From Marivita sp046591575 (GTDB taxonomy: Bacteria; Pseudomonadota; Alphaproteobacteria; Rhodobacterales; Rhodobacteraceae): a DNA stretch of 64,000 bases. The notes under the pieces were generated by a model, which was not told the origin of the DNA, made no database searches, and was given only the letters and a program-made list of their open reading frames with translations. This document shows positions 1 to 7,525 of this stretch, piece by piece. Made by a program: the position numbers and the translations under genes. How positions within the stretch are numbered: the first letter of the stretch is position 1; each line of letters begins with the position of its first letter. The stretch spans positions 1 through 64,000 of the forward strand of contig NZ_JBIQWA010000009.1 of assembly GCF_046591575.1 (NCBI RefSeq), read 5' to 3'.

Positions 1-123
1 TGTAAACTCAACGGGATCGAGCCCCATGGCTATCTGTCCACTGTCCTGACAGCCATCGCTGGCGGACACAAACAAAACGACATCAACAAGTTGCTTCCCT
101 GGAACTATCCCAAGCCCGTGTGA
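1..123 (+). CDS. tnpC: IS66 transposase TnpC, C-terminal fragment
   Basis: This is the last 40 codons of an IS66 TnpC transposase; the rest lies left of the window. The peptide has the KLNGIEPHGYL segment, an HK-N-DIN-LLPW stretch and a final W-Y motif, which match the conserved C-terminal end of IS66 transposases. TnpC is the DDE transposase of these elements, but its catalytic core is not visible here. The stop codon lies about 16 bases inside the element's right end, the normal IS66 arrangement. Whether the full gene is intact cannot be judged. Confidence 0.8.
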   Translation, partial: CKLNGIEPHGYLSTVLTAIAGGHKQNDINKLLPWNYPKPV

Positions 124-139
124 CCGGCGCACCGCTTAC
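1..139 (+). mobile_element. IS66-family element, right end (partial)
   Basis: The window opens inside an IS66-family insertion sequence. Its transposase stop at 121-123 is followed at once by a terminal repeat. Read inward from the edge, the end is GTAAGCGGTGCGCC, and GTAAG is the start typical of IS66-family inverted repeats. The last IS base is inferred to be 139. Beyond it lies the broken DUF736 gene, so this is one boundary of the insertion; the other is outside the window. Confidence 0.75.
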
Positions 140-275
140 CGTAATCCGGGCTGCGCGCGGACATCTTCGGGCGGGTTTCAAGCTGGATGGCGATGTCAAA
201 GCGCGTCGAATGAATCATGCCGGTGTATTCGGCGGCTGCGGTCTCGACATTGCGGGTGAGGGTTCCTGCGAACAT
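140..275 (-). pseudogene. DUF736-like protein, N-terminal remnant cut by IS66
   Basis: The start ATG at 275 has a good ribosome binding site (AAAGGA about ten bases upstream). About 45 codons follow, beginning MFAGTLTRN and containing YTGMIHSTRFDIAIQLE and SARSPDYG. This resembles the N-terminal half of DUF736 proteins, small beta-rich proteins common on alphaproteobacterial plasmids near conjugation and replication genes; their biochemical role is unknown. The frame then enters the IS66 terminal repeat, so the conserved C-terminal half is lost. A copy of the shared promoter motif lies upstream at 363-389. Family assignment rests on a short fragment. Confidence 0.6.
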
Positions 276-362
276 GGGATGGTTCCTTTTCAGATTGTTC
301 GGTGCCTGACGTTCTTGCCAGCGCATCCGGGATTGCTTTCTCGACCCCTTGAGGGATCACAA

Positions 363-389
363 ATCAGAAAGCCTGCTTTCCTTTCAGCC
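363..389 (-). promoter_or_regulatory. Shared backbone promoter motif, copy 1
   Basis: Read on the minus strand, this contains CTGAAAGGAAAGCAGGCTTT. It is one of six related sites found ahead of separate minus-strand genes in the first 16 kb and lies 88 bases upstream of the DUF736 start. See the finding on this motif. Confidence 0.45.
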
Positions 390-400
390 CCGCCCACGGG

Positions 401-703
401 TCAGAGCTGCCGTCCGAGTGGGAAGGCCCCCGCGCCTCCGGGTGCTACGCCCCTCCCCTGCCCGTCTGGTCTTGATTGGCTGCCCGAATTTTCAACGCTA
501 TCCTCCGACCGCGCGATGAAGAACTCCGCCTCTTTGCCGTTCAACCGTTGCCCTTCCCGGTCGGTCAGACCGATGCAGCTGCCGTTCGGCACATAGGTGA
601 TCAGGTACTGCCCAAGCCGGTCCTTGTGGACAACGTAGCCGGTATTGGCCCAATGCACGGTCTGGCCGGCATCGACGGCCGCCTTGATGTCTTCGAGTGT
701 CAT
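401..703 (-). CDS. Small plasmid protein of unknown function (100 aa)
   Basis: I do not recognise this family. The start at 703 (MTLEDIKAAVDAG) is set by a strong AGGAGG eight bases upstream; an ATG further upstream lacks such a site. The first 75 residues look folded, with a helical start and then a beta-rich part (TVHWANTGYVVHKD, YLITYVPNGSCIGLT) that could be a small barrel. The last 25 residues are low complexity, rich in Gly, Pro and Arg. It follows the DUF6878-DUF6915 pair and precedes the DUF736 remnant on the same strand, suggesting a shared accessory unit, but a hairpin at 743-768 separates it from DUF6915. Confidence 0.65.
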   Translation of the reverse strand: MTLEDIKAAVDAGQTVHWANTGYVVHKDRLGQYLITYVPNGSCIGLTDREGQRLNGKEAEFFIARSEDSVENSGSQSRPDGQGRGVAPGGAGAFPLGRQL

Positions 704-742
704 GCGATCCTCCTCAAGAAGAATGGTGGGGAAACGACGCAA

Positions 743-768
743 GAAGCCCGATCTTCCAACCGGGCTTC
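743..768 (-). terminator. Hairpin between DUF6915 and the 100-aa gene
   Basis: GAAGCCCG at 743-750 pairs perfectly with CGGGCTTC at 761-768 across a 10-base loop. It lies just after the DUF6915 stop in the direction of transcription. There is no run of T after it on the minus strand, so it may be an attenuator or RNA-stability hairpin instead of a true intrinsic terminator. Confidence 0.4.
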
Positions 769-803
769 CATGCAGTATTCGTTTGGCTAACGGCCAAGAG
801 CTG

Positions 804-1265
804 TCAGGCGCTTTGCGTGGCTTGCGTCGCGCGCGACGCCATCCAATCCTTCAGGCCAAGAACCGTTCTTCCGGCGGCGACCTCGGAGGCCCAGGCAACC
901 CTTGGGTCGCCGCAGGGCTCATTGCCGACATGCCGGTCGATGTGGCCATTTGCCATCCATGGCTCAGGCTGGATCCGTCGCAGCCAGTCCGCCATGCTCG
1001 GAATGCGGCCCTGGCAGTCTTCACGGATATGCTGCTCGCCGATCCAGCGCACGGGAATGTCCCGACCTGCTCTATTGGTCAGGGACAGGCCGAAGACACG
1101 TTCGGCCTCATACAGCCCTTGGGCATGGTGACGCATGGCTCGGTGCGTAAAGAGCGCGAGGTGCTCTTTCGAGGCATCGAACCAGTCATGTATGGACTGA
1201 TAGTCAGACGGCACCCCGCCGAATTTCCGGGCAGAGCTTTCAGCATGATGAAGCGGATGGGCCAT
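804..1265 (-). CDS. DUF6915 family protein
   Basis: A 153-residue protein starting MAHPLHHAESSARKFGG, with GAGGGG eight bases before the ATG at 1265. The N-terminal half is rich in conserved His, Asp and aromatic residues (HDWFDASKEHLALFTHRAMRHHAQG), and a second block WIGEQHI-REDCQGRIPS-ADWL follows. These match a conserved family of unknown function (DUF6915, named from memory) found on proteobacterial plasmids, genomic islands and phages. The clustered histidines could bind a metal, but this is inference. It starts one base after the DUF6878 stop, so the two are almost certainly co-transcribed and translationally coupled. Confidence 0.7.
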   Translation of the reverse strand: MAHPLHHAESSARKFGGVPSDYQSIHDWFDASKEHLALFTHRAMRHHAQGLYEAERVFGLSLTNRAGRDIPVRWIGEQHIREDCQGRIPSMADWLRRIQPEPWMANGHIDRHVGNEPCGDPRVAWASEVAAGRTVLGLKDWMASRATQATQSA

Positions 1266-1266
1266 C

Positions 1267-1653
1267 TCAAAGCCCCTCGTCATAGCTGTGCGAGCATTCG
1301 ACATAGCGGTCCGCGTGATCGAGGATAATGCTGTCTAGTGCTATGTCCCAGGTCAGCGTGCCGTAGCCGCCCTCGTTGTTTTCGAACCCCGGGTGATGGT
1401 GATAGGCGAGCGACCAGGCGAAGTCGCCAACCTCTGTGGCAAGCGCCTCCGGCAGTTGGACCTCTGCAGGCTGCACCGTCACATCCTCGACATTGCCGGA
1501 GTCGCCATAGCCTTCGTATTCGGCAGTGACCTCGCTGATGCCGAGCGCACGTAGTTGCGCGAGCAGCTCCGTTCGGGATGCCTTCAATGTGGTTTCGCGC
1601 TCTGCACGCCACTGAGCCGCCATCGCGGCATAGTCGATCTGGGGATTGGTCAT
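1267..1653 (-). CDS. DUF6878 family protein
   Basis: A 128-residue acidic protein. The chosen ATG at 1653 gives MTNPQIDYAAMAAQW; a longer open frame upstream lacks a convincing ribosome binding site and overlaps the helicase gene. The core VTAEYEGYGDSGNVEDV and the C-terminal block GFENNEGGYGTLTWDI-LDSI-LDHADRY match an alphaproteobacterial plasmid family that I know as DUF6878 (function unknown). It is the first gene of a pair with DUF6915. A copy of the shared promoter motif (1755-1779) lies 102 bases upstream, within the end of the helicase gene. Confidence 0.7.
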   Translation of the reverse strand: MTNPQIDYAAMAAQWRAERETTLKASRTELLAQLRALGISEVTAEYEGYGDSGNVEDVTVQPAEVQLPEALATEVGDFAWSLAYHHHPGFENNEGGYGTLTWDIALDSIILDHADRYVECSHSYDEGL

Positions 1654-1754
1654 GGGTCTGTCCTCTCGTCTGAAGTTGGGGGGCCGGGCTTGGCATAGGT
1701 CAGCGCGCGCCCGGAAAGCGCAGACCGGGCAAACCCCGATCCGCGACGCCCGGC

Positions 1755-1779
1755 CCAAAGCCCTCTTTGACTTTTCAGG
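1755..1779 (-). promoter_or_regulatory. Shared backbone promoter motif, copy 2
   Basis: Minus-strand sequence CTGAAAAGTCAAAGAGGGCT, ahead of DUF6878 and overlapping the last codons of the helicase gene. It keeps the GAAAAG-AAAG-GGGCTTT pattern of the other copies. Confidence 0.45.
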
Positions 1780-4700
1780 CGGCTTGTTCTGCAGCTCTAG
1801 TGGCTCCCTGCCCAACGATCCGGGCCAGAATGCGGCCCGTGTCGATCCCGTCCCCCTGCGGCAGGAACACCCGCAGCTGGAAGGCGATGATCTCGGTGAA
1901 GCAGCCGAGCGCCTTGAGGCCGTCGATCATGCCCCGATCCGCACCGCCAAGCTCAAGGCGCATCTCGCCTGCGACCCGGCGACGGGTCAGGGTCAGACCC
2001 CGGCCCAGATCGACAGGTGCGGTGGTGCCTAGGGCGGCGGTCAACATCTCCTGCGGCGTTTGCGGGTTGGAGACGAGGAAGCGGGCGCGCAGCGCGGCCG
2101 CCCCTTCCTCGCTCAGCGTGCGCCCGATCATGGCGGTCGCCCCGTCCGGCGTGACGCGGTAGATACGCTCATTGGTGGTCGGAATGTCCTTCCAGATCGG
2201 CAGCAGCAGCCCAGTCAGCAGGTAAAGCTTGGTCGTGGTGGTTTTTGGCAGGGATGCAGCCTCGGCATCCCAAAGTCCTGCAAACTCGGGCTTGCCGATG
2301 TCTTCCCAGGCAGAGGACGCGAACCGCGTCTCCTCGAGGTAGCTGAACCCGTTGGGCCGCACGGCCTTGCGCATCAGTGTGACGATATCCTCGTCATACA
2401 TCTGCATGGGCCGCGCCGAGATCAGCGCCGCGCGGCCGGAAGCGCGGTTGACCATGGGCAGCTTGTCGGGATTGCGCGACAGCGCGTCATCCGCCGACAG
2501 CACGTGCACCGGGTCCGTCACCTCAAGTCCGATGATCCGCGTGACCGCACCGGATTTCGGGCAGGTCCAGAGATCCTCTGTGGAGACCTGTTCGATCTTT
2601 TCGCCGCGCAGGGTTTCCACGCCGAGATCGAGCGTGCCCGCCGCGCGCGCACGTTCCGTCTGATCAGCAATCCGGCGCATGAACTCGGCAAAGAGTGCGT
2701 TCTGCATGTGGATGGGCAGGGCAAGCACCCGGTTGAGAAACCGCTGGATCGGGGGAAGCTCCTCAAGAAGCACCCCATCCTTGTCGATCAGCCGCAGGGC
2801 CGTCCAGTCGGTGAAGCTCTCGTAGCTCATCGCCTCAGCGCGCCCGGCGGCAAGATCGGCGAAATACCCACGCAGAGCCGCCCGTGCGATCGGGCTTTCG
2901 AGATTGTCCTCCTCGCGGAACATGCCTTGCGAGCCGGTCTCGCGCTGACCCTTGGTCAAGGCCCCTAGCTGGTCGAGGCGCTTGGCTATAGTCGAGGTGA
3001 AACGCTTTTCGCCATGCACATCTGAGGTGCAGACCCGGAAGAAGGGCGCGCTTACCTGGGCCGAGCGATGCGTACGGCCCAGCCCCTGGATGGCCGCATC
3101 GGCGCGCCAGCCGGGCTCCAGCAGGTAGTGCCGCCGCCGTTTCTGGTTCTTCGCCGTTTGCGCCGCGTGATAGGACCGGCCCGTACCGCCCGCGTCGGAG
3201 AAGATCAGGATATCCTTTTCGCCGTCCATGAAGGCTTGGGTCTCGGACGAATTGCTGCTGGCGGCGCGCTTCTCGATGAAGAGATGTCCATCCTCGGCCT
3301 TGAGGGGCCGGATCGATCGACCCGTGACCTCGGCAACTGCCTCGTCGCCAAAGGCCCAGAGGATCTGATCCAGCGCCGAAGGGATCGGGGCCAGCGTCAT
3401 CAACTCCATCATGGCCGCATCACGCAGGGCAAGCGCCTCGCGCGAGACGACCAGCGCGCCAGTTTCATCGCGCAAAGGTTCCGCCACCATGTTGCCGTCG
3501 ATCTCGACCAGCTTTTGCGCATGAATCGGGAAGGCCTGTTCGAGGTATCCCAGAACATAATCGCGCGGCGTCAAGGCACCCTCGACGAGTTCATCCTCCG
3601 GGTCCATCGTCTCAAGCCGACGCTTCAACAGGCTCTCACCCGTCGAGACCACCTGGATGACGCAAGCCTTGCCTGCCGCCAGATCGTCCGCGATGGCGTG
3701 GATGATGGTCGGGGCCTTCATGCCCATCAGCAGATGATTGAAGAAACGCTGCTTTGTGCTCTCGAAGCGGGACTTGGCCGAGGCGCGTGCTGCCGAGGCA
3801 TTGGTCTCTCCCGAGGCATCGTTGACGCCGGTGGCTGTCAAAGCGGCTTCGAGATTGTGGTGGATTGTGCGAAAGGCTCCCGCATAGGCGTCGTAGATCT
3901 CGATCTGGGCCGGGGTGAGCGCGTGTTCGAGCACGTCATACTCCACGCCATCGAAGCTGAGGGCGCGGGCCGTGTAGAGGCCGAGCGTCTTGAGATCGCG
4001 CGCGACCACCTCCATGGCGGCGACACCGCCAGCTTCCATCGCAGAAACGAAGCTCTCGCGGCTTGGGAAGGGGTATTCCGGCCCCTGCCCCCAGAGACCG
4101 AGACGCGCGGCATAGGCCAGGTTGTGGACGCTCGTGGCACCCGTGGCCGAGATGTAGAAGACGCGAGCGCGGGGTGCTGCCAGTTGCAGCCGGAGGCCAG
4201 CAAGGCCCTGCTGGGAGGGTTTGACCCCCCTGCCCTGCTCCGACCCGGCCGCGTTCTGCATGGCATGGGCCTCATCAAAGGCCAGTACGCCTTCAAAGTC
4301 TTCGCCCATCCAGTCGAGGATCTGGCTCAGTCGCGTGGTGCCGCATTTGCCCGCGGACCGCAGCGTGGCGTAGGTGACGAAGAGGATACCGTCACCCATA
4401 GGGACGGGCTGGTCCGGTTTCCATTTGGAGAGCGGCTGGATGTCGGCTGGCGAGCCGCCGAGATCGGTCCAGTCGCGGATGGCGTCCTCGATGAGCGTGG
4501 CGGATTTGGAGACCCAGATCGCCTTCCTGCGCCCGGAAAGCCAGTTCACGAGAATGAGCCCCGCGCATTCGCGCCCCTTGCCGCAACCGGTGCCGTCGCC
4601 GAGGAAATAGCCAAGGCGATAGGCACGTGCATCCGGGTCATCATCGGCGCGCGTCAGCTTGGTCTGGTCGTCATCGATGGTAAACCGACCGGGCAGATCA

Positions 4701-6037
4701 CGCCCATGGGCATCATGCGCCATGATGATGGTCTCGAGCTGCGCCTCGGAGAGATCTCCCTCCTCGACCAACCGTGCGGGCAGGCGCAAGTCATCACGAC
4801 CCGTATTTGAGGGCATGGGCGGGGCAACCGAGGCCATGGCGATGCTCTCGACGAGCGGGGTGGGATGTTCCTGCGCACCCGCGATCTCGATCCGTTGCGG
4901 ACGGTAGCGCGCATAGATGTCCGAGATGGGCGTGTTGTCGCGCGGGATATCAAAGCTCGTGAAAGTTAGCGGGACAACGGCATTGGCCCGAGGCTTGGAG
5001 GCGGCGACAGGCGCAGCGGCGGTCTTGCGCGGAGCAGAGGATGGAACGGTCAGCCGCCCGTTAGGGATCGCCGCTGCCTGTTGTACGGGCCGCATCTCCG
5101 TCCGGGTTGAGGCCACAGCATCGACATATGCCAAGGCTTCATCCAAATCCCGCACAGGGACGCGGATCATTTCGCCGTCCTCCTGCACCTTGTCGAAGAC
5201 CATCAGCTGGGTTTCGACAGAGGTGCCGAGCTTGCGGTAGACCTGCCCCGGCATCGTCAACGCCAAGCGCGGCGTCAGGAGACCGCAGGCGCGTGACCAA
5301 TGCGCGGCATCGCGTTCGGGCGCGAATCCCGGCGGCATGATCGCCACCAGGCGCCCACCTGGTGCCAGACGCTTTGCAGCCGCGACGAGATGTTTGGCGG
5401 CGATGTGCTTGTCTCGGGAGCGATCGACCGAGGAGGCGAAGGGCGGGTTCATCACCACGACGTCGGGTAGAACCGGCGACTGCAGCAGATCGTCGATATG
5501 CTCGCCGTCATGGCCCGTCACCTCGCCGCCGAAAACCGCGCGCAGGAGGCGCTGGCGAAAGGGGTCGATCTCATTGAGCACAACCGTGGCACCGGTTTGG
5601 GCAGCGAAAGCAGCCAGGGCACCGGTGCCAGCCGAGGGCTCCAGAACGGTCTCGCCCTTGCGGATCGCCGCAGCCCGCAAGACCAGCGCCGCAAATGGCA
5701 GCGGCGTGGAAAACTGCTGCAGCCGGATCTGCTGCTCTGACCGGCGCGTTTCCGTGAGAAGCCGCGAGGCAAGGAGCTTTGCAGCGGCGATGTCACCTGC
5801 CGCGCCGTCCCCACCCAGCAGCACCTGGATGGCCGCAGCCTGCATCATGTCATAGGCTATGCGCCAGTCCCAGGCGCCCCCGGCATCGCTGCCAAGAAAC
5901 GTCTCGCGCATGACGCGCGCGAGCGCTGAGCTGCGCAGGGGTTGGTGGTGGATCTCTGTGCCGATAAGCGCTAGCGCAGAGGCGAGATCGGCTTCGGAGA
6001 TTGCGAGAGCCGGGTTGGCCGTTCTGGGTTTGGACAT
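1775..6037 (-). CDS. Methyltransferase-helicase fusion, Strawberry-notch (SBNO) type
   Basis: A 1420-residue cytoplasmic protein. The ATG at 6037 (MSKPRTANPAL) has AAGGA upstream and is preferred over an ATG 17 codons earlier. Residues about 100-290 are an N6-adenine-type methyltransferase domain with the SAM motif LEPSAGTGAL (132-141) and catalytic NPPF (197-200). Residues about 370-1000 form a superfamily 2 helicase: Walker A GTGCGKGR (482-489), DEAH box (588-591) and a motif VI-like QGLGRTHRSAQ, all typical of Strawberry-notch helicases. A C-terminal SBNO domain follows. Such fusions are frequent on plasmids, integrative elements and phages and are thought to modify or remodel the element's DNA, though their function is not established. 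Promoter motif copy 3 lies 40 bases upstream. Confidence 0.85.
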   Translation of the reverse strand: MSKPRTANPALAISEADLASALALIGTEIHHQPLRSSALARVMRETFLGSDAGGAWDWRIAYDMMQAAAIQVLLGGDGAAGDIAAAKLLASRLLTETRRSEQQIRLQQFSTPLPFAALVLRAAAIRKGETVLEPSAGTGALAAFAAQTGATVVLNEIDPFRQRLLRAVFGGEVTGHDGEHIDDLLQSPVLPDVVVMNPPFASSVDRSRDKHIAAKHLVAAAKRLAPGGRLVAIMPPGFAPERDAAHWSRACGLLTPRLALTMPGQVYRKLGTSVETQLMVFDKVQEDGEMIRVPVRDLDEALAYVDAVASTRTEMRPVQQAAAIPNGRLTVPSSAPRKTAAAPVAASKPRANAVVPLTFTSFDIPRDNTPISDIYARYRPQRIEIAGAQEHPTPLVESIAMASVAPPMPSNTGRDDLRLPARLVEEGDLSEAQLETIIMAHDAHGRDLPGRFTIDDDQTKLTRADDDPDARAYRLGYFLGDGTGCGKGRECAGLILVNWLSGRRKAIWVSKSATLIEDAIRDWTDLGGSPADIQPLSKWKPDQPVPMGDGILFVTYATLRSAGKCGTTRLSQILDWMGEDFEGVLAFDEAHAMQNAAGSEQGRGVKPSQQGLAGLRLQLAAPRARVFYISATGATSVHNLAYAARLGLWGQGPEYPFPSRESFVSAMEAGGVAAMEVVARDLKTLGLYTARALSFDGVEYDVLEHALTPAQIEIYDAYAGAFRTIHHNLEAALTATGVNDASGETNASAARASAKSRFESTKQRFFNHLLMGMKAPTIIHAIADDLAAGKACVIQVVSTGESLLKRRLETMDPEDELVEGALTPRDYVLGYLEQAFPIHAQKLVEIDGNMVAEPLRDETGALVVSREALALRDAAMMELMTLAPIPSALDQILWAFGDEAVAEVTGRSIRPLKAEDGHLFIEKRAASSNSSETQAFMDGEKDILIFSDAGGTGRSYHAAQTAKNQKRRRHYLLEPGWRADAAIQGLGRTHRSAQVSAPFFRVCTSDVHGEKRFTSTIAKRLDQLGALTKGQRETGSQGMFREEDNLESPIARAALRGYFADLAAGRAEAMSYESFTDWTALRLIDKDGVLLEELPPIQRFLNRVLALPIHMQNALFAEFMRRIADQTERARAAGTLDLGVETLRGEKIEQVSTEDLWTCPKSGAVTRIIGLEVTDPVHVLSADDALSRNPDKLPMVNRASGRAALISARPMQMYDEDIVTLMRKAVRPNGFSYLEETRFASSAWEDIGKPEFAGLWDAEAASLPKTTTTKLYLLTGLLLPIWKDIPTTNERIYRVTPDGATAMIGRTLSEEGAAALRARFLVSNPQTPQEMLTAALGTTAPVDLGRGLTLTRRRVAGEMRLELGGADRGMIDGLKALGCFTEIIAFQLRVFLPQGDGIDTGRILARIVGQGATRAAEQAA

Positions 6038-6076
6038 GGGGATTTTCCTTTGGATCAGAGTCTGAGTTCCAAAGGA

Positions 6077-6101
6077 CAAAAAGCCCACTTTTGCTTTTCA
6101 G
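6077..6101 (-). promoter_or_regulatory. Shared backbone promoter motif, copy 3
   Basis: Minus-strand core GAAAAGCAAAAGTGGGCTTT, one of the two best copies, 40 bases upstream of the SBNO helicase start. The gap to the ATG contains only the ribosome binding site region. Confidence 0.55.
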
Positions 6102-6139
6102 GGTGATGGGATCAGACCGCGCTGACCTCCAAGGCTTGG

Positions 6140-6292
6140 TCAGGACTTGGGTTCGACTTGCCGCTTCGCATCAATCAATGCCTGTGCGGCCTGCATCACC
6201 TGAACCTGAGATGTTCCCGAGCGTGCATCCTCCAGCGCGGCCCGCACCTGCGCGCAAAACCACGTGTCATAAGAATTCGCTTCAGCGGCCAC
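6140..6292 (-). CDS. Small antitoxin-like protein without a toxin (50 aa)
   Basis: Fifty codons from a GTG at 6292 that overlaps the stop of the preceding ORF (GTGGCCGCTGA), with GAGGAG about eight bases upstream. The segment YDTWFCAQVRAALEDARSGT-QVQVMQAAQALIDAK resembles the C-terminal helical part of RelB/ParD-type antitoxins, in which an aromatic-W-x-K/Q-V run precedes a toxin-wrapping helix. No RelE/ParE-like gene follows; the next gene is the SBNO helicase. It may be an orphan antitoxin or the remnant of a lost module. Family assignment is tentative. Confidence 0.45.
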   Translation of the reverse strand: MAAEANSYDTWFCAQVRAALEDARSGTSQVQVMQAAQALIDAKRQVEPKS

Positions 6293-6446
6293 GGAAATGC
6301 TCCTCGAGCCCGATATCCAGCAGCTTGCCGAGGTCATCGGGCATGTCTGCAACGCGCACAGCAATTGGGAAACGGTGCCCCGTCAGGTCAGGCGCGCATT
6401 GCTCCTCTAGCCCGAGGTGCTGCCTATCCTTTTCCGTCTCATTCAT
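6282..6446 (-). CDS. Hypothetical 54-aa protein coupled to the antitoxin-like gene
   Basis: A short frame from ATG 6446 (MNETEKDRQHLGLEEQ) to TGA 6282, preceded by GGAGA ten bases upstream. The peptide is acidic and ends in DLGKLLDIGLEEHFRGR. I do not recognise it. Its stop overlaps the GTG of the next gene by 11 bases, typical of translational coupling and of toxin-antitoxin pairs. It could also be the displaced N-terminal half of the antitoxin-like protein after a frameshift. It lies between the YhaV toxin and the helicase. Confidence 0.4.
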   Translation of the reverse strand: MNETEKDRQHLGLEEQCAPDLTGHRFPIAVRVADMPDDLGKLLDIGLEEHFRGR

Positions 6447-6540
6447 TGTGCTTTCTCCAACCGCATTATCAGCCGATGCTACATCTTCCAGCGGGGCGTC
6501 GTAAACGATAATGCCAAAGGGTCACAGCAAGCTGGCCCAC

Positions 6541-7059
6541 TTACCGATCGGGCACCGCTTCAAGGGATTTCTCGAACCGCTTGCCTGCCGCTGCAGCTTC
6601 TTTCAAGAGCGCGTCGAAATTGTCAGGTGGGTTGCCATCTTCCAGCATCCCTTTGAACGTCGCATAGGCATCCGTCTTGCTGCCATAGGCGCGCAGGGTC
6701 TTGTCGTCGTTCACCCATGCCACCACGATGACCTTCGCATCGCTGTTGAACCGGTAGAACAGCCGATACTGCTGGAAGAATTTCGCCCGGAACCAGTGCT
6801 TGCGGTGATCGCCGAATGTGCCGCCTTGCCGGAAGGCGGCGGCACCCGGATCTGCCGGTATGGCCTCGGTAACCAGCTTGAAGATGGCGGCCAGCCGTTT
6901 CGTCGGGTTTTTCTTGCGCCAGGTCTTAGGATCGCGTGCTTTACGCGCCTCGACCTCGTCAATCAGCCCTTCGAGCTGATCCAGAAAGAGCGGATGCGCA
7001 TAAATCGACCATCCGTTTACGACAAGGGGCGATTGGGCGGGCACGCTATCGCCGCTCAT
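6541..7059 (-). CDS. yhaV: YhaV-type ribonuclease toxin
   Basis: A 172-residue type II toxin of the RelE/YhaV fold. The family blocks are visible: NGWSIYAHPLFLDQLEGLIDEVE near the N terminus, KRLAAIFKLVTEAIPADP, and WFRAKFFQQYRLFYRF with VVAWVNDDKTLRAYGSKTDAY, which builds the RNase core. In the E. coli homologue this is a ribosome-dependent mRNA interferase. Its ATG overlaps the stop of the PrlF gene (ATGA), so toxin translation depends on antitoxin translation. The C-terminal 25 residues (KEAAAAGKRFEKSLEAV) are a helical extension. All core parts appear intact. Confidence 0.9.
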   Translation of the reverse strand: MSGDSVPAQSPLVVNGWSIYAHPLFLDQLEGLIDEVEARKARDPKTWRKKNPTKRLAAIFKLVTEAIPADPGAAAFRQGGTFGDHRKHWFRAKFFQQYRLFYRFNSDAKVIVVAWVNDDKTLRAYGSKTDAYATFKGMLEDGNPPDNFDALLKEAAAAGKRFEKSLEAVPDR

Positions 7060-7382
7060 TCATCCTCGAGCGATAGCGGCGCATCGAGATCGACGTCAAC
7101 GTCTCCGACCAGTGCTGCAAGACGGTCATGCAAAGCCCCATCGAACGCCCGAATGCGGTCCGGATGCGCCTTGATATCGGCCTCGACAAAATCGAGAAAG
7201 GCGCCAAGCGCGGGATCATCCTCGTCGCTGCGCACGGGCTCGATATAGACCCTGCCACTCGGCTCGGTGCAGTAGCGAATCTGGTCGCCCTTGCCCAGCT
7301 TGAGCTGCTTGCGCACACCCGCCGGCACGGTCGTCTGATACCGATCCGTGAGTTTCGAGACATCTTGTGCGAGCGCTGTCAT
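7056..7382 (-). CDS. prlF: PrlF (SohA)-type antitoxin
   Basis: A 108-residue antitoxin that neutralises YhaV. It begins with an AbrB/SpoVT swapped-hairpin DNA-binding domain: SKLTDRYQTTVPAGVRKQLKLGKGDQIRY, residues about 10-40. An acidic C-terminal region follows (RSDEDDPALGAFLDFVEADIKAHPD), probably the toxin-binding part. The ATG at 7382 has TAGGAGA upstream. PrlF-YhaV complexes usually repress their own promoter, and inverted repeats suited to that role lie immediately upstream at 7414-7452. The module was placed behind the DUF6927 gene before IS630 arrived. Confidence 0.9.
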   Translation of the reverse strand: MTALAQDVSKLTDRYQTTVPAGVRKQLKLGKGDQIRYCTEPSGRVYIEPVRSDEDDPALGAFLDFVEADIKAHPDRIRAFDGALHDRLAALVGDVDVDLDAPLSLEDE

Positions 7383-7413
7383 GGCAGTCTCCTAAAAGAA
7401 TGGGGATCTTTGC

Positions 7414-7452
7414 TACCTGCGATAGGTAATGCATTTGCATTGTCTTGTCAAG
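7414..7452 (-). promoter_or_regulatory. prlF-yhaV promoter and operator
   Basis: A perfect -35 hexamer TTGACA reads leftward at 7451-7446. Between it and the gene are two inverted repeats: TACCT/AGGTA (7414-7418 and 7424-7428) and ATGCA/TGCAT (7429-7433 and 7436-7440). The second fills the spacer, so a bound antitoxin would block RNA polymerase. The -10 element is weak (TACCTA). Confidence 0.55.
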
Positions 7453-7508
7453 ATTAGACGCAGGATCTGCTGTCGCCGGGCAGGTCGATGAGCTGTCCGG
7501 CGCAGCAC

Positions 7509-7523
7509 CTATTCTCGCCCCGC
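7509..7523 (-). pseudogene. Severed last codons of the DUF6927 gene
   Basis: Joining the DNA on both sides of the IS630 copy and removing one TA restores the reading frame L-A-G-R-E-stop. These 15 bases are therefore the original 3' end of the DUF6927 gene, now separated from the body by 1.15 kb. Confidence 0.7.
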
Positions 7524-7525
7524 TA

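Noticed and set aside
3068..4810. A 580-codon open frame on the plus strand.
   Set aside because: Antisense to the SBNO helicase motifs; its peptide has no domain and is rich in Arg, Gly and Asp as expected of a GC shadow.
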